A DNA stretch of 64,000 nucleotides from Komarekiella atlantica HA4396-MV6 (lineage in GTDB: Bacteria; Cyanobacteriota; Cyanobacteriia; Cyanobacteriales; Nostocaceae). Positions 1 through 8,800 of the stretch are shown piece by piece. The notes beneath the pieces were generated by a model. It saw only the letters and a program-made list of their open reading frames with translations. It made no database searches and was not told the DNA's origin. The position numbers and the translations under genes were made by a program. Every line of letters starts with the position of its first letter. Position 1 is the stretch's first letter. Location of the stretch: NCBI GenBank assembly GCA_019359395.1, contig JAHHHK010000002.1, forward strand, positions 248,001 through 312,000, given 5' to 3'.

Positions 1-3000
1 CTCTCCAATTAAAAACAATGTGCCGCCAGAACACCAGGTAGTAAATATTTCTTGGAAGGAGACATCAAAGTTAATCGAAGCAAATTGCAGGGTTTTTGCT
101 CCACGAGAAATTTTGAGATTGTCCCGATGCCACAAGACATGATTGCAAAGGGCAAGCTGACTCATTGCTATACCCTTTGGTTTGCCTGTAGAACCAGAAG
201 TGTAAATTATATAAACTAAGTTATTGGCTTGTACGCCAGAAATTATGTTGTCCTGACTGCACTTAGAAATCTCTTCAGCATCAGCATCTAAGCAAACCTT
301 GTACTGAGCGACTTGTGCCGAGCGGAGCCGAGGTAAGTCGAAGTGAAGTTTTGCCTGATTTGGGGGGAGCCTATCAATAAGTCGCTGTTGAGTCAGTAAA
401 AGTTTAACTTGAGTATCTTCTAAAATAAAGCTCAAGCGATCGCTAGGATACTCTGGGTCAAGTGGTACATAAGCTCCCCCCGCTTTCAGAATCCCCAGTA
501 ATCCGATGACCATTTCTAAAGAACGCTCTACACACAGACCGACTAGAATATCTGGTTTTACACCCAATGAGCGTAAGTAGTGCGCCAACTGGTTAGCGCG
601 GTAGTTTAATTCATAGTATGTTAGAGACGCAACATGTTGCGTCTGTACATTTTCAAACTCCACTGCCACAGCATTAGGTGTCAGTTCCACCTGTTCTTCA
701 AACAATTGATGGATAGACTTATGTAGTGGATAATCTACGCCTGTATCGTTCCACTCAACTAATAACTGTTGTTGCTCAACTTCTGTCAACAAAGGCAATT
801 GTGAAATTTGCTGATTAGGGTTAGTAATAATACTTTCAAGCAATGTCACAAAATTACCAGTCATGCGCTCAATGGTAGACGCATCAAACAAGTCAGTATT
901 GTACTCCCACCACCCCACTAGTCCAGTACTTGTACTGAGCGGAGTCGAAGTAGCAGTGTTGTGCATGATTAAAGTTAAATCAAACCTGGAAGTTGTGCCT
1001 TTGATTGGCAATGAACTCACAGTGAGCTTAGTCAGTTCTAATTCAGACATGGGCGCATTCTGGAGAACAAACATTACCTGAAACAGTGGTGTATGGCTGA
1101 GGTTTCGTTCTGGCTGTAATGCTTCCACCAACATTTCAAACGGTAAGTCTTGATGAGTGTATGCTTCCATTGCCATTTCGCGAACACGACCCAGCAATTC
1201 ACTAAAACTGGGATTGCCTGACAAATCGGTACGCATGACTAAGGTATTGACAAAAAAGCCAATTAACCCTTCTATTTCGCTGCGATCGCGGTTTGCAATG
1301 GGCGAACCTACTAAAATATCTTCTGTACCCGTATAGCGATAAAGTAGAGTATCAAATGCTGCTAACAAGGTCATAAAAAGAGTACAACCTTGTTCTTGGC
1401 TGAGTTTTGTCAGCTTACTAGTTAGTTCAAGAGAAAGTGCAAACTCTTGATGTGTCCCGTTGTAAGTTTGCACAGCCGGTCTTGGTCGGTCTGTAGGTAG
1501 GGACAACAAAGCAGGTGCATCTTTTAGTTGCTGTTGCCAGTACGAGAGTTGGCTTTGCAGCACATCCCCTTTTAATCGGTTTCGCTGCCAAATTGCGAAA
1601 TCTGCGTACTGAATTGGTAGTGGCGCTAAGGGTGAGCCTTCACCTTGAGAATAAGCATTGTACAGCGCTGCTAGTTCTTGGACAAACACACCCATTGACC
1701 AGCCATCAGAGACAACATGGTGCATACACACTAACAAGACGTGTTCTGTCTCATTCAGCACTACTAATGTCGCCCTGATTAATGCTTCCTTCGCTAGGTC
1801 AAAAGGTTGAATAGCTTGCAATTGCGCTAATTTATGTGCAGCAATTTCTTGTTCGGCTACTTCGACTTCGCTCAGTACAAGTGTAGATAAATACTTCAAG
1901 TCAACAACTGATACTGTCCAAGAAGTAGGTGGAGATGAGGGAGATAAGGGAGATGAGGGGGATATTGATATTACTTTATCCTCTCCCCTGCTCCTTGCTC
2001 CCTGCTCCCCTGCCTGTTCCCTGTTCCCTGTTCCCTGCGATGCACTGCGCCGCCCTGAGCTTGTCGAAGGGAGCTTGTCGAAGTGTTCCCTAATAACTTG
2101 TATTGGCTTTCCATCGACTGTAATAAAGTTAGTGCGTAACGCTTCGTGACGATGAATAATCTCTTGCAAGCTTTGTTCTAAAGCTGCTTGATTTAAATTT
2201 CCTACTAGACGCAAAGCTATAGGAATGTTGTAGAAAGGACTGTTCGGCTCGAACTGGTCTAAAAACCATAGACGCTGTTGAGCATAAGACAGTGGTAAAT
2301 CTACATTCTCTGCCTTTGGTGCGATGGGTGCTGAAGGTAGAGACGTTACATGTAACGTTTTTAGTTTTTGTTGCTGCAATTGCTCAAGCGATCGCGCTAA
2401 TTCTGCAACTGTCGCTTTTGCAAACAACTCACGCAATGGTAATTCTACTTTAAAAACGTTGCGAATGCGTGAAATCAGTTGCGTTGCTAGTAGTGAATGT
2501 CCGCCCAATTCAAAGAAGTTATCATGAATGCCCACTTGCTCTAATTTCAGCACTTGCGCCCAAATTTGTGTCAACAGTTTTTCAGTTGGAGTGCGCGGGG
2601 CGACATATTTTTCTAGCTGTGTGCTGTCTAACTCTGGTTTTGGCAGAGCGCGGCGGTCTACTTTCCCGTTAGAGGTGAGGGGTAAGGATGGAAGCAGCAC
2701 AAAAGCACTTGGCATCATGTACTCTGGTAGCTTTGCCTTGAGAAAGTCGCGCAATTCTAAGACTGTGGGGAATTGTTCTTTTTGCGATACTACATAAGCT
2801 ACTAAACGTTTATCGCCCGGTTCATCCTCCTGCATCACTACTACACTTTCCCAGATTGCTGGGTGAGAAGTGAGTAATGCTTCAATTTCGCCCAACTCAA
2901 TGCGGAAACCCCGAATCTTAACTTGGTTATCAATTCGCCCTAAATACTCTAACTCGCCATTGGGCAAATACCGCGCTAAATCACCTGTTTTGTATAAAAG

Positions 3001-5889
3001 TGCTGAGTGCTGAGTGCTGAGTAAAGGATTATCTTCCTTGTCATCTAAATTCCCCGCGTCCCCGCGTCCCCTCGTCCCCGCGTCTCTTCTTGCTTCCTCA
3101 AATGGGTTAGATATAAAACGTTCTGCTGTCAGTTCGGGACGATTGAGATATCCGCGTGTCACTCCTGCACCACCAACGTACATCTCACCAGGAACTCCTA
3201 TCGGCACTGGCTGTAAATATTCATCCAGTAAGTACACCTGTAAATCTGGTATCGGACGACCAATTACGCTTGCTGTGCGATCTAAATCAGCTTGGCTTAA
3301 GGGACGATAAGTAACGTGTACGGTGGTTTCTGTAATCCCGTACATATTCACTAATTGGGGCAAGGAGTCGCCATGTCGCTCAAACCAAGGTTGTAAACTC
3401 TTTAGTTCTAAAGCTTCTCCACCGAAAATTACTAAACGTAAGTTTAAGTCGCTAGTAGTTGTAATTGCCTGTTCGGCTTGAATTAACTGGCGGAAGGCTG
3501 AAGGTGTCTGATTGAGAATTGTGACTTTTTCTTGACACAATAACTTATAGAAAGATTCTGGCGATCGCGTTACTAAATATGGCACTATTACCAGTCGTCC
3601 ACCATACAGCAAAGCTCCCCAAATTTCCCACACGGAAAAGTCGAATGCATAAGAGTGGAACATTGTCCACACATCTTGAGAGCTAAAGTTATACCAAGCG
3701 TCTGTGGCTGCAAACAGACGAGTTACATTTGAGTGATTGACTAAAACGCCTTTGGGTTGACCTGTAGAACCAGAAGTATAGATAACATAAGCCAAGTTAT
3801 CGGGTGTTGCGGTATTTTCTGGATTTAACTCGCACTCTTGAGCAATTTTTTCCCAGTCGGTGTCTAAGCAAACAAGATGCGCCTGATGTTGTAGAGACGT
3901 TGCATGTAACGTCTCTACTAATTGCTGTTGTGTTACCAGTACTTTAACTTGAGCATCTTCTAACATGAAGCTTAAGCGCTCAGTTGGATACTCTGGGTCA
4001 AGTGGCACATAAGCACCACCCGCCTTGAGGATGCCTAATATCCCTACGATTGTATAAAGCGATCGCTCTACACACAACCCAACTAGGGTATCTGATTTTA
4101 TACCCAAGGAGCTTAAGTAATGCGCCAACTGATTAGCTTGAGTGTTCAACTGCTGATATGTTAGAGACGCAACATGTTGCGTCTGTACATCTTCAAACAC
4201 CACTGCTACAGCATTCGGGGTACGCTCTACCTGCTCCTCAAACAATTGATGAATACACTTATTTTGAGGATAGTATGCTTGAGTGTTGTTCCACTCCATT
4301 AATAATTGATGGCGTTCTGCGATCGCTAGCAGTGGTAATTCTGCAATTCGCGCTCTGGGATTTGCGACAATCGCTTTGAGTAAAGTTTGAAAATTTTGGG
4401 CTATGCGAGTAATTGTGGTTGCATCAAATAAATCAGCACTGTAAAACCATATGCCTTCTAAACCTCCAGACTCTTCCCAGTAGTTAACTTCCAAATCAAA
4501 CCTAACCATTTCATCAATTTGCAAGGGCATGTTCTGGATAGTTAAACCTGGCAAATCCCCAAAAGACAGAGAGGCATTCTGGAGGGAAAACATCACCTGT
4601 ACTAGAGGATTACGACTCAAATCTCGCTCTGGCTGAAGCTTTTCGACCAACATTTCAAAGGGCAAGTCTTGATGAGCGTATGCTGATAAAGTTGTTTGCC
4701 GCACTTGCGCTAAGAATTCCGTAAAGCTGGGGTTGCCAGAGAGATCGCCCCTTAATGCTAGGGTGTTAGCAAAAAAACCTATGAGTTGCTCGACGCTCTT
4801 ATGGTTGCGGTTAGCGATAGGAGAGCCAATAACAATATCTGATTGACCGCTGTAACGAGAAATTAATCCTAAAAAAGCTGCCAGTAGAGTCATAAATAAC
4901 GTTGCGTTTGACTCTTGGCTTAGTTGTTTGAGGCGTTGCGTGAGGTTGCTATCCAGTTGAAACCGCTCAATTCCACCCCGGAAGGTCTGAACTGGTGGAC
5001 GTGGTTTATCAGTAGGCAATTCTAGTACTAGAGGGGCATTTGCTAACTGTTGCTGCCAGTAATTTATTTGGCGTTCTAGAACTTCGCCTGTCAACAACCG
5101 GCGTTGCCAAACGGCAAAATCAGCATACTGGATGGGTAATTCTGGTAATGGGTTGGGCAATCCTTGAGCGAAAGCTACATATAGTTGAGATAATTCATTT
5201 TTGAAGATGTTGAAAGACCAGCCATCGTAAATGATATGGTGCATCTTCAACATTAGTATGTATTCTCGATCGCTCAGTTGCAGTAGAGTGAATTGTACTA
5301 ATGGCCCAGTAGCTAGGTCAAAGGGGTTAGAAGCCAAGGATTGCGCTATTTGTTGAATCCGATCGCTTTGCTCTTGGGCTGATAACTCCTGCAAGTTATG
5401 GATTGGCAAAGTTAAGGCAGTAGGCGAAGCGATCGCCTGTACGGGTTGCCCGTCTACGGTAAGAAAAGTAGTTCTAAAGATTTCATGGCGGCGGATAAGT
5501 TCGCTAAGGCTCTGTTCGAGAGCAACTATATTCAACGAGCCATTTAGCTTTTGAAAATTTAGGAAATTATAAGAACGACTGTCTGGTGATAAATGGTGCA
5601 GAAACCAGAGTCGCTGTTGAGCAAAAGATAGTGGTAATTCGCCATCTCGTGACACTCTTTGAATGGGTGAGTGATGAGATGTTTTAACCTGCTTTGCTTG
5701 CTGTAAAAATAGTATGAGTTCTGTTTTTCGTGCGGCTATTTTCTGACGCAGCGTTGGAGTTAGCACGCCTTCAGGTGCATGACAACGCAAGCGAACCTCT
5801 TCCAGAGGCGCTCTGCTAACGCCATCGGCCTCTAATTCAATATTCAAGCTTGTCAGGTGACGAACGAATTCAACAATGCTGTTACTCAT
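1..5889 (-). CDS. Nonribosomal peptide synthetase, docking-C-A-PCP-C-A (3' end outside window)
   Basis: The frame is open from ATG at 5889 to the left edge (1963 codons), so the C-terminus is missing. Residues 1-60 resemble a TubC-type N-terminal docking domain (motif APEGVLTPTLRQKI). Then follow condensation domain 1 (HHIIYDGWS near residue 215), adenylation domain 1 (YTSGSTGQPKG, YKTGDLARY), a carrier domain (FFELGGHSLL near 1130), condensation domain 2 (HHVVSDGWS near 1388) and adenylation domain 2, cut after its A4 region. Reading pocket residues by eye, A1 gives D-F-W-N-I-G-M-V-H-(K), the classical threonine code. A2 begins D-V-Q, as in proline-type codes, but is incomplete. The gene starts 2 bp after the stop of the upstream NRPS gene, so the two are surely cotranscribed and the docking domain probably receives the chain from it. 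Dispersed repeats are translated within C2, A1 and A2. Confidence 0.95.
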   Translation of the reverse strand, partial: MSNSIVEFVRHLTSLNIELEADGVSRAPLEEVRLRCHAPEGVLTPTLRQKIAARKTELILFLQQAKQVKTSHHSPIQRVSRDGELPLSFAQQRLWFLHHLSPDSRSYNFLNFQKLNGSLNIVALEQSLSELIRRHEIFRTTFLTVDGQPVQAIASPTALTLPIHNLQELSAQEQSDRIQQIAQSLASNPFDLATGPLVQFTLLQLSDREYILMLKMHHIIYDGWSFNIFKNELSQLYVAFAQGLPNPLPELPIQYADFAVWQRRLLTGEVLERQINYWQQQLANAPLVLELPTDKPRPPVQTFRGGIERFQLDSNLTQRLKQLSQESNATLFMTLLAAFLGLISRYSGQSDIVIGSPIANRNHKSVEQLIGFFANTLALRGDLSGNPSFTEFLAQVRQTTLSAYAHQDLPFEMLVEKLQPERDLSRNPLVQVMFSLQNASLSFGDLPGLTIQNMPLQIDEMVRFDLEVNYWEESGGLEGIWFYSADLFDATTITRIAQNFQTLLKAIVANPRARIAELPLLAIAERHQLLMEWNNTQAYYPQNKCIHQLFEEQVERTPNAVAVVFEDVQTQHVASLTYQQLNTQANQLAHYLSSLGIKSDTLVGLCVERSLYTIVGILGILKAGGAYVPLDPEYPTERLSFMLEDAQVKVLVTQQQLVETLHATSLQHQAHLVCLDTDWEKIAQECELNPENTATPDNLAYVIYTSGSTGQPKGVLVNHSNVTRLFAATDAWYNFSSQDVWTMFHSYAFDFSVWEIWGALLYGGRLVIVPYLVTRSPESFYKLLCQEKVTILNQTPSAFRQLIQAEQAITTTSDLNLRLVIFGGEALELKSLQPWFERHGDSLPQLVNMYGITETTVHVTYRPLSQADLDRTASVIGRPIPDLQVYLLDEYLQPVPIGVPGEMYVGGAGVTRGYLNRPELTAERFISNPFEEARRDAGTRGRGDAGNLDDKEDNPLLSTQHSALLYKTGDLARYLPNGELEYLGRIDNQVKIRGFRIELGEIEALLTSHPAIWESVVVMQEDEPGDKRLVAYVVSQKEQFPTVLELRDFLKAKLPEYMMPSAFVLLPSLPLTSNGKVDRRALPKPELDSTQLEKYVAPRTPTEKLLTQIWAQVLKLEQVGIHDNFFELGGHSLLATQLISRIRNVFKVELPLRELFAKATVAELARSLEQLQQQKLKTLHVTSLPSAPIAPKAENVDLPLSYAQQRLWFLDQFEPNSPFYNIPIALRLVGNLNQAALEQSLQEIIHRHEALRTNFITVDGKPIQVIREHFDKLPSTSSGRRSASQGTGNREQAGEQGARSRGEDKVISISPSSPLSPSSPPTSWTVSVVDLKYLSTLVLSEVEVAEQEIAAHKLAQLQAIQPFDLAKEALIRATLVVLNETEHVLLVCMHHVVSDGWSMGVFVQELAALYNAYSQGEGSPLAPLPIQYADFAIWQRNRLKGDVLQSQLSYWQQQLKDAPALLSLPTDRPRPAVQTYNGTHQEFALSLELTSKLTKLSQEQGCTLFMTLLAAFDTLLYRYTGTEDILVGSPIANRDRSEIEGLIGFFVNTLVMRTDLSGNPSFSELLGRVREMAMEAYTHQDLPFEMLVEALQPERNLSHTPLFQVMFVLQNAPMSELELTKLTVSSLPIKGTTSRFDLTLIMHNTATSTPLSTSTGLVGWWEYNTDLFDASTIERMTGNFVTLLESIITNPNQQISQLPLLTEVEQQQLLVEWNDTGVDYPLHKSIHQLFEEQVELTPNAVAVEFENVQTQHVASLTYYELNYRANQLAHYLRSLGVKPDILVGLCVERSLEMVIGLLGILKAGGAYVPLDPEYPSDRLSFILEDTQVKLLLTQQRLIDRLPPNQAKLHFDLPRLRSAQVAQYKVCLDADAEEISKCSQDNIISGVQANNLVYIIYTSGSTGKPKGIAMSQLALCNHVLWHRDNLKISRGAKTLQFASINFDVSFQEIFTTWCSGGTLFLIGE
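301..344. repeat. Dispersed repeat inside adenylation domain 2
   Basis: A GTACTGAGCGACTTGTGCCG-type sequence ending in AAGTCGAAGT. Related copies lie at 928-952, 1857-1883 and 2052-2082, sharing CTTGTACTGAGCGGAGTCGAAG-like text in either orientation. All are in frame within the NRPS gene and add low-complexity residues such as PRLRSAQVAQ. Confidence 0.6.
625..644. repeat. Perfect 20-bp palindrome inside A2
   Basis: AGACGCAACATGTTGCGTCT is perfectly self-complementary. Identical copies lie at 4165-4184 and 9066-9085, each at the equivalent place in an adenylation domain just before the A1 core region, and each is translated as TQHVASL. Confidence 0.9.
1928..2085. repeat. Composite low-complexity insertion in condensation domain 2
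   Basis: Several repeat types sit back to back in frame: GGAGATGAGG-like decamers, CCCTGCTC units, three CCCTGTT heptamers, and two GAGCTTGTCGAAGG units. Together they add about 50 Ser/Pro/Arg/Gly-rich residues to C2 ahead of its HHVVSDG motif. Confidence 0.8.
2341..2360. repeat. Palindromic dispersed repeat between PCP and C2
   Basis: The core ACGTTACATGTAACGT is self-complementary and belongs to the same family as the 20-bp palindromes in the A domains. It is translated as TLHVTSL in the linker after the carrier domain. Confidence 0.7.
2998..3100. repeat. In-frame tandem repeats in A1 just before YKTGDL
   Basis: TGCTGAG heptamers (three units near 3001-3021) are followed by CCCCGCGT-type units (about 3055-3090). 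They are translated into an Arg/Gly/Asp-rich loop immediately before the YKTGDLARY motif. The homologous loop of the upstream NRPS carries a different repeat. Confidence 0.8.
3891..3918. repeat. 28-bp near-perfect palindrome in A1
   Basis: GTAGAGACGTTGCATGTAAC followed by GTCTCTAC has one mismatched pair. It belongs to the same family as the palindromes at 2341 and 625 and is translated as TLHATSL in A1. Confidence 0.75.
4165..4184. repeat. Perfect 20-bp palindrome inside A1
   Basis: Identical to the copies at 625-644 and 9066-9085 and in the same reading frame (TQHVASL). Confidence 0.9.
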
Positions 5890-5891
5890 GC

Positions 5892-8800
5892 TTAAAACTC
5901 CACTACCTCAGTACTGGCTTCTTTAGTCGATAATTGCGTTACCAAATCCACTACTTCTATGTAGGCTGCCATCCCGGCTACTGTAGGAGACTCGAACATC
6001 GTCTGTATAGATAAATCGAGTTCAAAAACTGAGTCGATCTCTGACAGAACTTGAGTAGCGAGTAGAGAATGACCACCTAGTTCAAAGAAGTTGTCATTAA
6101 CGCCAATGCGTTCAACTCCTAAAACTTGACTCCAGATTTGAGCTAGTTGAGCTTCTATCGGGGTGCGAGGTAAAACAAAGCCAGTGGAAAGATTTCTTGT
6201 GGCTGTATCAGGTGAAGGCAGAGAGCGGCGATCGACCTTACCATTAGGTGTTAGAGGTAGGGCATCGAGGAGAACAAAAGCCTGCGGAACCATGTAATCG
6301 GGTAGCTTCTGTTGAATATATTTACGCAAGAGCGGTACTAGCTTCTGAATTAACTTGCCGTGTAGCGGATTGTTAGTGTAGTTAGTCCAGGGTTTGGTAG
6401 TGACTTTTGAAGTATCCCAAAAAACGTAGGCAAAGCCCAACCCAGACATCACTCCTTGTGGGTAATTTTTCCCCCTGCTCTCTGCCCCCTGCCCCCTGCC
6501 TCTTCTTCCCCTGCTCCCTGCCCCCTGCTCTCCTGCCTTTTCATCGCGGTAGAACATCACATCATAGCAACCATCCTGGCTACTCTCCCACCAACTGAGG
6601 TGGACAGTGTAACCGAGTTGCTGCCCCAACTGATAAAACTGCTCTGGATTGACACCAACTGTTGGCTGTTGTGTCAGTAGTTCCCGCAGTTGCCCGACTG
6701 TTTCCACACCAGGGTGATTTTCTAACCATTGCCAAATTTGTAGTGCTTGCTGCACCCGTTGATTAGGTACACCCCTGATTCCTAAAAGTTCTGGCTGTTG
6801 TTTCAGTTGATTTTGAACTTGTGCGAATGAAAGCTTGTCTAGTTGCCAGTTTGACCAAGGAACGGTAGTTATCCGAACATCAGCACCGACATAGAGGGTG
6901 ACATCATAGCGGAATTGGGTTAATTCATTTTGTGCGTAACCGCGTTTGGGCTGAATCTCTACCCTATCAATCTGGGGAAAGCGTTGTTTGAGGGCAATGA
7001 AAAAACTGGGATCGATTACCAATTCTTCTTCAGCTGCGACACTAGAGTGTACTTGCTGCTGCCATTGCTCAATACTTCTTTCTTGAGGAGCTTGAGACAA
7101 CTGCACTGCGGCATGGAATAGCTCTAACATAGGCAAGCTGCGGACATCACCCACAAAGATTGTGCCTTCTTCACCAATTGCCGCGATCGCTCCTTCAAGA
7201 ACCTGCAACAAATACTCAACGCTGGGGAAGTATTGCACTACTGAGTTGATAACTACAGTATCGAATTCTCCTTTGGGGATGAGAGCAAAGTTATCCGCCA
7301 TTTGATGCAATAGCCGCACATTGTTTAAACCTGCAACCGTTTTACATACCTGCTCAACATGTGCTAAGGCAGCGCTGGAATAATCACATCCCCAATACTC
7401 TTTGCAGTTCAAAGCAACGCGAGATAGCAGTAACCCCGTACCACAACCTATCTCTAACACTCGCTGCGGTGACAGGGATAGGATGCGATCGACTGTATTC
7501 TCAACCCACTCCTGCATTTCCCAATCTGGGATAGGTTGTTTGGTGTAACTGCTGTTCCAACCACTGGTATTGAACGTTACATCATCTGCGGCTGCTTGAG
7601 GTTGCCCATATGCTTGCTCATAAAGCCTTTGCCAGTCACTAACGTATTCACTCTGCCATTGAGCAACCTGCTGAGATGATGTTTGAACATCGAGAGCGGG
7701 AACTAAGTAAGCTACCAGTTGTTTATCACCACTGCTATCAACTTTGGCAACGACAACACCTTCTTGTATTAAGGGGTGTTGAGTCAAAATGTCTTCAATT
7801 TCTCCTAACTCGATTCGGAAGCCCCGAATTTTTACTTGATTGTCAATGCGTCCCAGGTATTCTATATTACCGTTTGGTAAATAGCGTGCCAAATCCCCTG
7901 TTTTATATAATAGACCTCTTGCATAAATGCTCAAATTGTCATGTTGAGCGGAGCGAAACATCTGGGAGATTCTTCCCTCCACTACGTTCTGGTCAGAATG
8001 ACACTCATAATTAGAGGACTTTTGCGAGAGGTCTAATCTACTCCCTTCTGCCTCCTCAAAAGGATTAGGGATGAATTTCTCTTGTGTCAATTCGCTTTGG
8101 TTGAGATAACCTCGTGCTAAACCCGCACCACCGATGTGCAATTCTCCTGGTACACCAATCGGTACTGGCTGTAAGTACGAATCTAAGATGTAAATTTGCG
8201 TATTGGCAATTGGACGACCAATGGTAACTTTTTCGTCTTTTGAAGTGCATTTTGCAATTGTGGCGCAAACGCTAGCTTCTGTCGGCCCGTAAGCGTTGAA
8301 GAAATTTCTCCCAACAGACCATTTTTTTATCAGTTCAGCAGAACAAGCTTCGCCAGCGACAACGATCGCTTGCAGTGATGGGAGTTCTTCAGTTGGCAGG
8401 ACTGCTAGGGCCGATGGTGGGAGGGTGACATGGGTAATATCGTAATCGCGTAATCGCTTAATTAACGGCATACCTGGCATGAGAGAGTCTTTTGTTCCCA
8501 GATAAAGTGTTGCTCCCGCTCCCAAAGCCATGATGACCTCCCAAATAGAAGCATCAAAACTGAAGGAGGCAAACTGAAGAACGCGACTGGAAGAATCTAC
8601 ACCAAAAGTTTGAATCTGAGCTTGAGCTAAATTGCACAATCCTTTATGCTCAATCATCACCCCTTTAGGTTTACCTGTGGAACCGCTCGTATAGATCGCA
8701 TTCGCCAGATGAGAAGCGGTGACTTCAATAGTCAGGTTAGCTTGGTTATTTTCGCTAATTTGCGACCAGATTTCATCAATAAATACCAGCTTTGTTTGAT

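Noticed and set aside
863-5700. Several short plus-strand frames opposite the NRPS gene
   Set aside because: The minus-strand NRPS frame is continuous with recognisable domains; these are antisense shadows.
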